From an uncultured Elusimicrobiales bacterium (GTDB taxonomy: Bacteria > Elusimicrobiota > Elusimicrobia > Elusimicrobiales > Elusimicrobiaceae), in assembly GCA_910576915.1 (NCBI GenBank), contig CAJTJT010000005.1, forward strand, positions 1 through 64,000: a stretch of DNA of 64,000 bases, read 5' to 3'. This document shows, piece after piece, positions 30,834 to 39,863 of the stretch (position 1 is its first letter; every line of letters starts with the position of its first letter). The notes under the pieces were generated by a model. The model saw only the letters and a program-made list of their open reading frames with translations, made no database searches and was not told the DNA's origin. The translations under genes were made by a program, and so were the position numbers.

Positions 30834-33346
30834 TTTACCGCGCGGTCTTCTATCTGCCCCGTAAACGTAATATGATTGCGGTGAATCGCCCCCGCCAGGG
30901 CAGGCACCTCTTTGCGGACGAAATACTCCGGCACAAACACCAGCTTTCCGTCCACCCAGCGCCAGCGGTTCACTTTTTTAAGCGGGAAGAAATCCGGCGT
31001 AAACAAAGCCAAATAGGCGCCCAGGCCGCCGCCGTCCAAATAGGGCGGCAAGTGCTCATACCCGACCAACCGGGCGCGCGGATAAATGGTGGCTTTTAAA
31101 TGCGGAATAAAACGTAGTGCTCCGTCGGCGCGCTGGACGCTTAACAAATCGCGCGTCGGGTCCAGCCCGTCGCCCACCATGGTGCCGGCGCGGAGCTGGT
31201 CCAAATCCGGCTTTTTCAAATCTTTGACATACGGCACGGAGGCCAGCGTCATCACGCGCGGAGCCATCGTTTCAAAATCAAACGCCACCACGGGCACGTT
31301 TTGAAATTCCACGGGTTCAAAGCGGTTAACGGTGGAAGTACCGTCGTACCCGGCACGTACGGGGCCGGCGTATCCGCCGTCGGAAAATGACATTTGGCAC
31401 ACGCCGCCCACTTTGTCAAAATTGTTCACTTTAATGGTAAGCGAAGACGGGTCGCTCCCCGCGTCGGCCAGCATGGTGCTCTGCCCGCTGCCCGGCAGGC
31501 CGAACGATTTGCGCCATTCATCCACCATCACGTTGCCGAATTCTTCCACGGTTAAATAGCGGTCCCGGCGGCCGAGGACGAAAAAGTCCTGCACGCGGTC
31601 CCACCAGGAACGTTTTTGCCCGCCGAACCGGCTGATATATTCATTCGCGGCCAGGTTGCGGCGTTTGTTTTCCCACGCCACCCATTTGGGGCTGTTCAAA
31701 TAAAATTCCGGCGTGCTGCCTTCTTCAAAAAATGCGGAACGGCGCGTTTGCGTGAAATACTCCGCCAGCGAAACGGTCTTGCCGTTTCCGATTTCCACGG
31801 GTTTGCGCCACAGTTCGTTAATTAACGTACGGTCCGCCCGGAAACCGGGGCGTTCAATTTCCTCCACCAGCGCGCGCCAGTTGCGGCGCAGTCCGGCGGA
31901 CATGGAAGCGTCATTGGAATAAGAAAACCCCTGCGCAAACGTATAATCTTCCAGCGCGGTGGCCATTTCTTTCAGTTCCACGTTATGCAGGAAAATGGAG
32001 CCGTCTTCTTCGGCCAGTTCCACGAAACGTTTAATATTTTCGTTAAATTTATTTTTGTAATACCCTGCCGGCAAACGGCGCGTACCGGGGATTAATTTGT
32101 CGTCATACATAAAATCTGGCAGGCGTCCCGTTTGGCGGATAGGGTCCAAAATCACGCGTTCGGCCTCTTCCAGCGACATATAATAAAAATACTCCATCAC
32201 GTTGTTGGCCTTGGCGGCGGACATACCGCGGATGGCTTCAATCTGGTCCCGCGGCCGGAAATAGCCGTTGCGGTAGTATTCCATCCAATCTTTGATTACC
32301 TGTTCTTCGTCCTGCAAGCCGGACGGGAAGCGTTTGGTAATCGGGTTGGGGCGGATATTTTCTTCAAACGTAGGCGCGGCGGCAGGTGTAGGCAGCGCGG
32401 TTTCCCCCAGTTCCAACGCAGGGGCGGACAAATCGATGCTCACATTCTGCAAAGACGGCACCTGCACGGCTGCAACCGGTGCCTGCTGTGCGGGCGTTTT
32501 GGCTTGCGCGGTTGACGTGCGGGCGGTGCGCAGGCGGGAAGCCGTCACCAAATACTCGGCGGTGGCTTTGGAGGAAAAATCAAACAAACTTAACCCGGGC
32601 TGGCTGACAAGCCTCATCGTTTCTTTAAAAGGAAGGACGTCCACGGGCCGTACGGCATCCGCGTTGGCCGGAATACGCACGGCATAATTTGCCTGCTGTA
32701 AAAATTGAACAAACGCTTCATACGCTTCCGTACGCGGCGCAAACGCCAGCAGCGTTTCCAGGCTGCCGATATCGTTTAACGCCAGCAGGGCGCGCGCAGA
32801 AGCCGTAAAAGCCAGGGGTTCCAGCTCCCCCACTTCCAGCGTGCGATACAATTTGATTAAAGCGGCGCCGTCCTGCAGCGTGCCGTACCACCCCATCCCG
32901 TAGGCATCCCCCAGCGCTTCCAGCGCCAAGCGGGCGGGTTCGCCGCTTGGGTCCAGCGGAGAAACGGAAATTTCCGGCAATGTATCCAACCGGCTGGAAC
33001 GGGCCAGCATATTGCGCCGCAGCAAATCCAACGCCTGGGAAGACTGCTCGGGCGAGATTTGGATAGTTTTATGGGCGGAAAGCGTTAAAAATTCGTTACG
33101 CACGAGCTGTGCGGCTTCCGGCGCGGCCAAAACGGACGGAACCATCCGCGCGGACACCTGTCCGGCCGCCACCAAACGGCGCACTTGCGCCGCCGGCAGT
33201 AACGCAGAGCGGCTCAGCTGCGATTGCACGCGCGTGGTAAGCGCGGTTTTAGGGGCGGATTTACCTAATTTAAACAAATTCTTCCATTGGGCGTGGGCGG
33301 GCATACACAAACAAACACCCATTAAACAAGCGGCCAAACGTTTCAT
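30827..33346 (-). CDS. Large secreted protein of unknown function
   Basis: 839 residues, not recognised. A signal peptide ends in AHAQW (residues 1-20), followed by the Lys/Ala/Ser-rich segment seen in the other secreted genes of the window (KLGKSAPKTALTTRVQSQLS), a helical region, a Pro/Ala linker (about 270-330) and two globular parts, the last with ADAGSDPSSLTIKV, a Cys in VGGVCQMSFSDGGYAG, and VAFDFETMAPRVMTLA. The start at ATG 33346 has GGAG about 9 nt upstream; the frame opens 114 nt earlier. The C-terminal two codons and stop lie in the edge of a structured repeat. Periplasmic or surface location is likely. Confidence 0.65.
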   Translation of the reverse strand: MKRLAACLMGVCLCMPAHAQWKNLFKLGKSAPKTALTTRVQSQLSRSALLPAAQVRRLVAAGQVSARMVPSVLAAPEAAQLVRNEFLTLSAHKTIQISPEQSSQALDLLRRNMLARSSRLDTLPEISVSPLDPSGEPARLALEALGDAYGMGWYGTLQDGAALIKLYRTLEVGELEPLAFTASARALLALNDIGSLETLLAFAPRTEAYEAFVQFLQQANYAVRIPANADAVRPVDVLPFKETMRLVSQPGLSLFDFSSKATAEYLVTASRLRTARTSTAQAKTPAQQAPVAAVQVPSLQNVSIDLSAPALELGETALPTPAAAPTFEENIRPNPITKRFPSGLQDEEQVIKDWMEYYRNGYFRPRDQIEAIRGMSAAKANNVMEYFYYMSLEEAERVILDPIRQTGRLPDFMYDDKLIPGTRRLPAGYYKNKFNENIKRFVELAEEDGSIFLHNVELKEMATALEDYTFAQGFSYSNDASMSAGLRRNWRALVEEIERPGFRADRTLINELWRKPVEIGNGKTVSLAEYFTQTRRSAFFEEGSTPEFYLNSPKWVAWENKRRNLAANEYISRFGGQKRSWWDRVQDFFVLGRRDRYLTVEEFGNVMVDEWRKSFGLPGSGQSTMLADAGSDPSSLTIKVNNFDKVGGVCQMSFSDGGYAGPVRAGYDGTSTVNRFEPVEFQNVPVVAFDFETMAPRVMTLASVPYVKDLKKPDLDQLRAGTMVGDGLDPTRDLLSVQRADGALRFIPHLKATIYPRARLVGYEHLPPYLDGGGLGAYLALFTPDFFPLKKVNRWRWVDGKLVFVPEYFVRKEVPALAGAIHRNHITFTGQIEDRAVKE

Positions 33347-33433
33347 AGTACATACTCCAAAAAAGTAAAAGTTCTTTTTATTATGATAAATCCTGCGCGC
33401 GCAAACAAGGGCCATAAGTCCCATAAAAAAATA

Positions 33434-33453
33434 GGCCCCGCCCAGGCGGGGCC
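33434..33453 (-). terminator. Terminator of the mrp operon
   Basis: GGCCCCGC/GCGGGGCC stem, followed on the minus strand by a T7-containing run. Confidence 0.8.
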
Positions 33454-33471
33454 CAAACAATTAGCGTAAAA

Positions 33472-34311
33472 CTACTTTTTTTCCGGCAGGGCGGCCAATT
33501 TTTCCGCCAGCGGAGCAAGCGCTTCTTCGCGCACTTGTTCAATGCGTCCGTCGTCCGCCGCCGCGGCTACGGACGGGTTTAACGGCAGCCGCGCCACGGG
33601 CGAAATGTTAAATTCTTTACCCAATTCCTCCGCGCGCGATTTGCCGAATATCGGGAGCTCCTTGCCGCAGTCCGTGCATTTTAAATAGCTCATATTTTCC
33701 ACAAGTCCGAGTACGGGCACGTTCATCATCTGCGCCATTTTAACGGCTTTGCCCACAATCATTTTGACCAAGTCCTGCGGCGTGGAAACAATGACGATTC
33801 CGTCCACGGGCAGGCTTTGGAATACGGTCAGCGTAACGTCTCCCGTCCCGGGCGGCATATCGATAAATAAATAGTCCACGTCTTTCCAGATGACGTCCGT
33901 CCAAAACTGCCGCACAGTACCCGTAATCAGCGACCCGCGCCAAATAACGGGGTCTGTTTCGTTTTCCAACAAGAGATTTAAAGACATTACCTGCACGCCG
34001 CCCGCGCTTGTGACGGGATAAATGCCGTCTTGGTCGCCGGTGGCGCGTTCGTGAATACCGAACATCTTGGGTACGGACGGACCGGTAATATCCGCGTCCA
34101 ACACGCCGCAGGAAAACCCGCGCCGCGTCATTTCCGCCGCCAACAATCCCGTAACCAAGGATTTCCCCACCCCGCCTTTTCCGCTCACCACGCCGATGAC
34201 GTGTTTAATGCGGGATAAAAGATGCGGTTTATCTTTGGGCATTTCGCCCGTTTTGCGGCTTGCGCAGTTTGCACTGCAGGAAGAACAATCGTGTGAACAA
34301 TTTTCGCTCAT
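33472..34311 (-). CDS. mrp: Mrp/NBP35-type Fe-S carrier ATPase
   Basis: 279 residues. The deviant Walker A is GVVSGKGGVGKSLVTGLLA (about 37-55), switch I/II regions include DADITGPSVPKMFG and DMPPGTGDVTLT, and the bridging Fe-S cysteines are in LKCTDCGKELPIFG (CxxC). An N-terminal Cys cluster (CSHDCSSCSANC) resembles that of eukaryotic Nbp35. It carries and transfers Fe-S clusters in the cytoplasm. It is the last gene of the DUF2157-DUF4401-GDYXXLXY operon; the ribosome site TAGGAG is 8 nt upstream of the ATG. Confidence 0.93.
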   Translation of the reverse strand: MSENCSHDCSSCSANCASRKTGEMPKDKPHLLSRIKHVIGVVSGKGGVGKSLVTGLLAAEMTRRGFSCGVLDADITGPSVPKMFGIHERATGDQDGIYPVTSAGGVQVMSLNLLLENETDPVIWRGSLITGTVRQFWTDVIWKDVDYLFIDMPPGTGDVTLTVFQSLPVDGIVIVSTPQDLVKMIVGKAVKMAQMMNVPVLGLVENMSYLKCTDCGKELPIFGKSRAEELGKEFNISPVARLPLNPSVAAAADDGRIEQVREEALAPLAEKLAALPEKK

Positions 34312-34322
34312 ATTAAAAACTC

Positions 34323-34796
34323 CTACTTAATCCAATTAAAATTTTCGTCCGTCAATCCAACGACGGACAATGTATCTTTGCCGATTTTCCGCACGGCTGC
34401 GTAACGGGCGTTTTGATATTTTTTACCCGTTCCTTCCTGAAAGAAAAACTGGTGCGGCACGCGGTAGCGGCCGTGTTCGTAACGCACGGTTACACACTCG
34501 TCCCCGTCCGCATTTAATTTAAGTACGCCCGCCTGCGTAATTTCTTGGAGTTCCCCGTTTTTGCGTTCGCGCGTTTCCGCTGCGGCGCACAGTTTGGCGT
34601 CCTTGCTTTCGGCCTCGTTTTCAAACGCGTAGGCAAGCTGCATATAATCGCCCATTAAAAGAGCGCGCGGGTCCGCGGGGGCCGTTTCCAAATAAAACGT
34701 ATACGATAAAGCGCGCACGCGGTACGTCATCCACGCGCTGAGAGCCAGTCCTCCGCACAACAAAATACACACGCAAAAGAAAATTTTACCGCGCAT
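34323..34796 (-). CDS. GDYXXLXY domain protein
   Basis: 157 residues. An N-terminal membrane helix (about 4-24) is followed by the defining motif, here GDYMQLAYAF (about 49-58), and a beta-rich region (VRYEHGRYRVPHQFFFQEGT). The family normally sits next to DUF2157 and DUF4401 genes, as here, and is of unknown function in the membrane or periplasm. It overlaps the DUF4401 gene by 11 nt, so translation is coupled. Confidence 0.88.
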   Translation of the reverse strand: MRGKIFFCVCILLCGGLALSAWMTYRVRALSYTFYLETAPADPRALLMGDYMQLAYAFENEAESKDAKLCAAAETRERKNGELQEITQAGVLKLNADGDECVTVRYEHGRYRVPHQFFFQEGTGKKYQNARYAAVRKIGKDTLSVVGLTDENFNWIK

Positions 34797-35769
34797 ACGT
34801 CCTCCTTACCCACGCATAAGCCAGTAACGAACAGCCTCCCGCCAACGTGAGCCAGCCGGCCTTTGCGAGCAGTGTGGTATTCATATCGTAATACATCCAC
34901 ACAAGGCCCGCGGCAAAACCCGCCATTCCAAGCCATTCCAAACACCGCTCGCGCAAATAATACCCCGCCGCGCACGCAAACAACCCCGCAAACGCATACA
35001 CGGGCAGCCAGCAGGCCAAAACTACAATCAACGCGCAGATAAGCGCACGCGTTTTAAAAGGGACGGACAGACGCGAGGCGCAAAAAGCCGCCATCCCCGC
35101 AAACAGCATGAGCGAAATATTCCTCCCCACCGTGTCCGACAGGCAAACCAGCCCCACGCCACAGGCAATCACGCCCGCATACGCAAGCGGCTTTAGAACA
35201 ATGCGACGGGAAGCAAAAATCCACAACGCCCCGCCAAAAAAGAACGCGCACAAAACCGCACTCAAAATTTCCATTCCGGCGGCGGAACGCAACAGTCCGT
35301 TTTGCGTATAGTCCAAAAGCGCGACAAGCGCCCACGTGCAAAAGAATAAGCGGTCTATTTTCGCTTTAAAAAACGGATAACTAAGAGCGGCTACCGCGCA
35401 AAAGATGAACGCGTTTCCTTCTCTTGCATAATGCGAAAAAGAAACCAGCCAGTCAATTAGTTCCATACGGCCAATGATTCCGAGAACCAACCCCAACTGG
35501 GCACAAAAAACATAGCCCCAGTCCGCACGGCCTTCGTTCTTGGCGGACAGCCACCACCCTGCTGCGGTAAACAGCACGCCAATAACGGAACGCAGCACCC
35601 GCACCCCAAAAACAGTACCGCCAAACAGAATGGCCACGCAACTAATTAGCGCGCCGAAAAGCAACATCCCCTGTACAAGCTTCGGCGGGTACGCTTCGCG
35701 CGTTTGTAAATACGCTTCTGCCGCTTCGCGTTTTTCCGGCGGCACCAAAGCTAACAATTCCGTATTCAT
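34786..35769 (-). CDS. DUF4401 membrane protein
   Basis: 327 residues with about ten membrane helices and a short soluble N-terminus (LLALVPPEKREAAEAYLQTR). Gene order and layout match DUF4401 of the DUF2157/DUF4401/GDYXXLXY module. The function of the module is not known. It overlaps the DUF2157 gene by 4 nt and the GDYXXLXY gene by 11 nt. Confidence 0.8.
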   Translation of the reverse strand: MNTELLALVPPEKREAAEAYLQTREAYPPKLVQGMLLFGALISCVAILFGGTVFGVRVLRSVIGVLFTAAGWWLSAKNEGRADWGYVFCAQLGLVLGIIGRMELIDWLVSFSHYAREGNAFIFCAVAALSYPFFKAKIDRLFFCTWALVALLDYTQNGLLRSAAGMEILSAVLCAFFFGGALWIFASRRIVLKPLAYAGVIACGVGLVCLSDTVGRNISLMLFAGMAAFCASRLSVPFKTRALICALIVVLACWLPVYAFAGLFACAAGYYLRERCLEWLGMAGFAAGLVWMYYDMNTTLLAKAGWLTLAGGCSLLAYAWVRRTYAR

Positions 35770-36674
35770 TCAGCCCCCTTCATATATCGGATACCGCGCC
35801 AAGCGGCCACCCCCGCCGCGCAAAACAGCACGGCAAATGTCAGGCCGACGAACAAAAAACCGGACAGAATATCCCGTTCCAGCAGAAGCACGCACAAAAA
35901 GGCGGCCAGCGAGAACGCTCCGCCGCACAGCATAGTGGGGCTTTTCAGTTTAAGCCCCGCCCCTGCGGCGAGCGCGCAAAAAACGGGCAGCACCCAATAC
36001 TTGGGGTCCGCGTGATAACGGTGCCAATTTCCGGCGATTAACAGGCCGTACACCGTTACAAACGCCCACAGCGGCACAAACACCCACGGGCGGAAATCGG
36101 CCGGCCACTTTTTAAAATAAATGACGGTTTCCGTTACCGCCCACACGGTTAGCCCAATACCCAAGGTAGGCCAGTAGACCTCTTTAAAACCGAGTTTTCC
36201 GCTTATATAAATGTAAAAAACGTAAAACGCCGTCAGCCACACCCAACGCACGCCGCACGCGGCGGCCAGTACGGCCAAAATCACGCTCCACGCGCCGAAA
36301 AGTTCATACACAAACGCGCCCGTTTGAAATTCCTGCCCGTACACAGCCAGGAACGTTCCGGCGAAAACGCCTGCGCCCACACAGCACACTTGGCCCAAAG
36401 CAGATTTGGTTCCCCATTTCCACGCGCCCGCACCGCAAAGTAAAATTCCCAAAAGCGGCAAGGCAAATTTATAAAAAACGCCCAATTTGTCCCAGTTATA
36501 CGCAAAAAAGCAAACCGCGCCCGAGAGTACAAGTGCGGCTCCGACAGACAAAAGACGCCTTAAAAGCCAGTCCCGCACGGGCTCCCGCGCCGTTTGCGGC
36601 AAAGCGTTATCGTACGTTTCGCGCGTAATAAAACCGCGCGCTAAAAATTCGTCCAACAGCGATTTTTTTATCAT
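35766..36674 (-). CDS. DUF2157 membrane protein
   Basis: 302 residues. The soluble N-terminus has the DUF2157 type helical start (LLDEFLARGFITRETYDNAL), then about ten membrane helices beginning at RLLSVGAALVLSGAVCFFAY, NWDKLG and onward. It is first in the operon. The ATG at 36674 lies 6 nt after TATAAT, so I prefer it over the ATG 15 nt upstream. The operon is divergent from the hydrolase gene, which has the same promoter type 53 bp away. Confidence 0.82.
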   Translation of the reverse strand: MIKKSLLDEFLARGFITRETYDNALPQTAREPVRDWLLRRLLSVGAALVLSGAVCFFAYNWDKLGVFYKFALPLLGILLCGAGAWKWGTKSALGQVCCVGAGVFAGTFLAVYGQEFQTGAFVYELFGAWSVILAVLAAACGVRWVWLTAFYVFYIYISGKLGFKEVYWPTLGIGLTVWAVTETVIYFKKWPADFRPWVFVPLWAFVTVYGLLIAGNWHRYHADPKYWVLPVFCALAAGAGLKLKSPTMLCGGAFSLAAFLCVLLLERDILSGFLFVGLTFAVLFCAAGVAAWRGIRYMKGAE

Positions 36675-36680
36675 ATTCTG

Positions 36681-36686
36681 ATTATA
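36681..36686 (-). promoter_or_regulatory. -10 box, leaderless promoter of DUF2157 operon
   Basis: Minus strand TATAAT, then CAGAAT and the ATG at 36674. Confidence 0.7.
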
Positions 36687-36715
36687 CAAAATGTCTTACG
36701 CCGTGCCGCAAAAGC

Positions 36716-36721
36716 TATAAT
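36716..36721 (+). promoter_or_regulatory. -10 box, leaderless promoter of hydrolase gene
   Basis: TATAAT, then ATTAGT and the ATG at 36728. With 36681-36686 it forms a compact divergent pair. Confidence 0.7.
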
Positions 36722-36727
36722 ATTAGT

Positions 36728-37549
36728 ATGTATTGGATTTTTGCTTTTTTGGCGGCCGCTTTTTTGGTATGGCATGCGCTTTCTCGCGTGGGCGCGCGCG
36801 TGATTTTCCGCCCACAAAAAAAACGCTGGCCGATGAAACTGCCGTTTGAAAATGTCTCTTTCCCCGCGCCGGACGGCAAATTAATCACGGGCGTCTATCT
36901 GCCCGCAAAAGCCGGAAACCCCACGCTACTCTTTTTCCACGGACGCGGCGGGAACGTGTCGCACTTTGAAAAATTCGCGCTCGCTTATGCGCCGCTCGGG
37001 TACGGGATTTTGATGACGGACTACCGCGGATTTGGCTTAAGTGCGGGCAAGCCTTCCCAAACGCATCTGTTTGAGGACGGCGTTTGCGCGGCGCGTTTTT
37101 TGCTGAAAGAGAAAAAAATCCGGCCGCAGGACATCGTTATTTTCGGGCATTCTTTGGGCAACGCGGCCGCCCTGCACGTATCGGCCGCCCTGGGCAAGCT
37201 GCCGTGGAAGGCCGTCATTTTGCAAAGCCCGTTTTTATCTACGCCCGATATGGCCGTCAGCTTTGTAACGCACACATACGAGCCCAAAAGTTTCTTCTAC
37301 CGCGCCTATAAAGCGTTTGTTACGCCTTTTTTATGGTTTAACCGTTTTGAAAACACGCTTCCCGCGCAAAAATTGGCCGCGCCCGTGCTGGTTTGCATGA
37401 GCAAAGCGGACGCCACGATTCCGTGGAAGATGACGGCGCGCCTGGCCGACTGTATCCCGCACGCCAAACGCTTTTTATCGCAAACCGGCGGCCATGACGA
37501 ATTTGCCTGGGCCGCAAACGCGGCAAATGAATTTTTAAAATCAAACTAA
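36728..37549 (+). CDS. Alpha/beta hydrolase, membrane-anchored
   Basis: 273 residues. An N-terminal membrane helix (about 2-18) is followed by an alpha/beta hydrolase of the Bem46/YfhR type: oxyanion motif LLFFHGRGGN (67-76), DYRGFGLSAGKPS, nucleophile Ser142 in FGHSLGNA, then MSKADATIPW with the acid and TGGHDEF with the catalytic His. The substrate is unknown. The RDD genes follow 9 nt after the stop with their own ribosome site, so they may be co-transcribed. Confidence 0.85.
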   Translation: MYWIFAFLAAAFLVWHALSRVGARVIFRPQKKRWPMKLPFENVSFPAPDGKLITGVYLPAKAGNPTLLFFHGRGGNVSHFEKFALAYAPLGYGILMTDYRGFGLSAGKPSQTHLFEDGVCAARFLLKEKKIRPQDIVIFGHSLGNAAALHVSAALGKLPWKAVILQSPFLSTPDMAVSFVTHTYEPKSFFYRAYKAFVTPFLWFNRFENTLPAQKLAAPVLVCMSKADATIPWKMTARLADCIPHAKRFLSQTGGHDEFAWAANAANEFLKSN

Positions 37550-37558
37550 GGAGAAACT

Positions 37559-38503
37559 ATGTACGCAGGGGTTTGGAAACGCGTTTCGGCATATTTAATT
37601 GATTATTTAATTTTAAACGCCGTGATGTATGTGCTAAATGTGATTATAATTTTCTTTTTGCTGCGGCACGGGTTCTCGCCGAAATCGGCACTGATAATCT
37701 TTTTCCCTCCGATTTTATTTCTCGCTGTTTTTATTCTTTACTACGGTTGGATGGAATCTTCCCGTTGGCAAGCCTCCGTCGGGAAACGGATCTTGAAACT
37801 AAAAGTAACAAACTTGAACGGAGAACGCTTGTCTTTTGCACGCGCAGCCGGAAGAAACGCGGGGAAAATATTATCTTCTCTTTTCCTTGGCCTTGGTTTC
37901 TTAAACGCGCTGTGGAGCCCGCGCAAACAATGTTTGCACGACGTATTGTGCGATTGTGTGGTACTCAACGCAAACAGTCATTCCACGAAAGAAGAACTAA
38001 ATGCGCAGGCAGAACCGCCCGCAACCAATACGCCGCGGTGGCTGATTATAACGGGATGTATCCTCATACCGGCCTTGATTATCGCTATCGCCATAGGCCG
38101 CGCGATGCCGGATATATCCGTGAAACAGGAGCTTCAGCAGATTCCCTCCGTCGCCCAGCTGATGCAGGTGGCCGCCCAGTCCCAACAAATGCGCGCCTAT
38201 TGGAAAGACCCGTATGCACCCTATTGGACTTGGCTGGAAGCATGGCCGGCCGGAGCTATAGAATCCCCCTCTTTTTGCACCGCAGGCCCCCAACCGGAAA
38301 CACCCGTAAACGGATACGAGGGCTGCGGCGGGGCGGACGGCTGGGCCGTTACATTGGGAGAAAACGAAGTAACCGCTTGGCGCGTCAACCATATGCCATA
38401 TAAGTACAATTTGAAACTTTCATATGAACCGAACAGCACAATCACCTGCCAAGCCGATACGCTTTCCGGCATGCGCGTGTGCGAAAAAATAAACCCGAAA
38501 TAA
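37559..38503 (+). CDS. RDD membrane protein with pilin-like C-terminal domain
   Basis: 314 residues. The RDD domain (1-140) starts MYAGVWKRVSAYLIDYLILN, with the Arg-Asp-Asp style residues, two helices, SVGKRILKLKV and CLHDVLCDCVVL. A third helix (about 162-180) leads to an exported region with CTAGPQPETP, GYEGCGGADGW and TAWRVNH, Cys-Gly loops like those in the window's pilins. GGAGAAACT precedes the ATG, and the same ribosome site and first codons start the next gene, a tandem paralogue. RDD proteins are often transport- or stress-related; the fused part suggests an envelope role. Confidence 0.7.
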   Translation: MYAGVWKRVSAYLIDYLILNAVMYVLNVIIIFFLLRHGFSPKSALIIFFPPILFLAVFILYYGWMESSRWQASVGKRILKLKVTNLNGERLSFARAAGRNAGKILSSLFLGLGFLNALWSPRKQCLHDVLCDCVVLNANSHSTKEELNAQAEPPATNTPRWLIITGCILIPALIIAIAIGRAMPDISVKQELQQIPSVAQLMQVAAQSQQMRAYWKDPYAPYWTWLEAWPAGAIESPSFCTAGPQPETPVNGYEGCGGADGWAVTLGENEVTAWRVNHMPYKYNLKLSYEPNSTITCQADTLSGMRVCEKINPK

Positions 38504-38558
38504 ACACAGCGGACGAATTACGGACATTCAAAAAAATCTTCATTTTAAAGGAGAAACT

Positions 38559-39512
38559 ATGTACGCAGGTTTTTGGAAACGCGTTGCGGCGTATTTAATT
38601 GATTACGTATTGGTAATGGTTTGTAATTACCTTATTGCCTTTCTTATAGGTTTCGCGTCGGCAAAATTATTGAATCTGCAAACAGATGACGTTCCTGCAG
38701 GGGTAACTCTGTTGGCAATGCTCGTTATATTAGGACTTGTGCTGGTGTATTATGTTTATGCGGAATCTTCCCCGTGGCAGGCCACCGTCGGAAAGCGGAT
38801 ACTGGGCATTAAAGTAACGGACGAACACGGCAACCGTATTTCGTTTTGGCGTTCGTTCGGGAGGCGTGCGGCCATGGCGATATCTTCGTTTACGTTTCTT
38901 ATCGGATATATGATGTGCGGATGGACTGCCCGCAAACAATGCCTGCACGATAAAATCGCGGGTTGTTTAGTAGTGGATAAAAACTATGTTCCCGGCGAAC
39001 ACTCCGGCAGCGCACCGCGCAAAATGCCCGTGTGGGCCATTCTGCTTTGCTGTGTGCCCGCAGGAATGTTTCTTTTAGGTATTTTAGCCGCCTTGTTTTT
39101 ACCCGCGTTTATGAAAGAGGTGGAAGCCAGCCGCGCTACCGCGATAGCCAGGGAAATGCAACAAATTTCAAACCGCCAATTAATTCAGCGTATGGAAACG
39201 GGCGAATACACCAAAGATTGGGGAAACATTTTGGCCCAACCGCCCGCCGGATTATCGGACGTTTATTGTATGGACGGCCCCCAAATTTTCAATCCGCAAA
39301 ATAGATACAAAAGCTGCGGCGGCAAAAGAACCTGGGTGCTTGCATTGGGCCCCCAGGAAATAACCGCCTGGCGGACTCATGCGTGGAAATACCGTATTAT
39401 AATGCCGTACGAAACCCGGGTTCCCGAAGGCCAAACGGAAGCCCCGGAGCTTCGCGCTTTCTGCGAAAAATTCAATACGTCGTGGAAAGGGCAAAACCGG
39501 CGGCCGCAATAA
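38559..39512 (+). CDS. RDD membrane protein with pilin-like C-terminal domain
   Basis: 317 residues, paralogue of the preceding gene. RDD domain at 1-150 (MYAGFWKRVAAYLIDYVLVM; TVGKRILGIKVTDEHGNRIS; KQCLHDKIAGCLVV). The third helix has GILAALFLPAFMKEVEASRA, which closely resembles the helix of type IV pilins or pseudopilins with its Leu-Pro-Ala-Phe turn, followed by a globular part with CMDGPQ, YKSCGGKRTW and EITAWRTHAW. It is not preceded by a prepilin cleavage site. The two RDD genes have a 55-bp gap. Confidence 0.7.
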   Translation: MYAGFWKRVAAYLIDYVLVMVCNYLIAFLIGFASAKLLNLQTDDVPAGVTLLAMLVILGLVLVYYVYAESSPWQATVGKRILGIKVTDEHGNRISFWRSFGRRAAMAISSFTFLIGYMMCGWTARKQCLHDKIAGCLVVDKNYVPGEHSGSAPRKMPVWAILLCCVPAGMFLLGILAALFLPAFMKEVEASRATAIAREMQQISNRQLIQRMETGEYTKDWGNILAQPPAGLSDVYCMDGPQIFNPQNRYKSCGGKRTWVLALGPQEITAWRTHAWKYRIIMPYETRVPEGQTEAPELRAFCEKFNTSWKGQNRRPQ

Positions 39513-39624
39513 GAGCACGCGGCAAATGAGTTTATCAGACAAACGGTGCGGGAACATACAGCGTAAAAGTTTGGTATAATAAAGTAAGCGTTCGTTAGCC
39601 CGCCACTCGGTGAACGCGTGAAAT

Positions 39625-39709
39625 GGAGAGGTGTGTGAGTGGTTGAAACAGCAGGTCTCGAAAACCTGTAAACCGCAAGGTTTCGAGGGTTCAAATCCCT
39701 CCCTCTCCG
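39625..39709 (+). tRNA. tRNA-Ser (anticodon CGA)
   Basis: Acceptor GGAGAGG/CCTCTCC with discriminator G, anticodon stem CAGGT/ACCTG with loop CTCGAAA (anticodon CGA, reads TCG), a long variable arm as in class II tRNAs, and T-loop TTCAAAT. CCA is not encoded. Confidence 0.93.
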
Positions 39710-39729
39710 TTTAGCTATACAACCCATTA

Positions 39730-39752
39730 CCCCGACGATGTCGGGGTTTTTT
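39730..39752 (+). terminator. Terminator after tRNA-Ser
   Basis: CCCCGAC/GTCGGGG stem with a 3-nt loop, then six T. Confidence 0.85.
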
Positions 39753-39827
39753 GTTGCCTTTTACGACGAGAAATGCGGTAAGATGTATTAAACGAAATTA
39801 AACAAAATCAAGAAAAAACCAGGTTAA

Positions 39828-39863
39828 AACCGGGGACAAGGCTCCTTTTTTGAACCGGGGACA
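39828..39863. repeat. Paired AACCGGGGACA repeats
   Basis: AACCGGGGACA at 39828-39838 and 39853-39863, 14 nt apart. This word is typical of the ends of REP-type elements moved by Y1 (RAYT) transposases; no transposase is present here. Confidence 0.45.
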
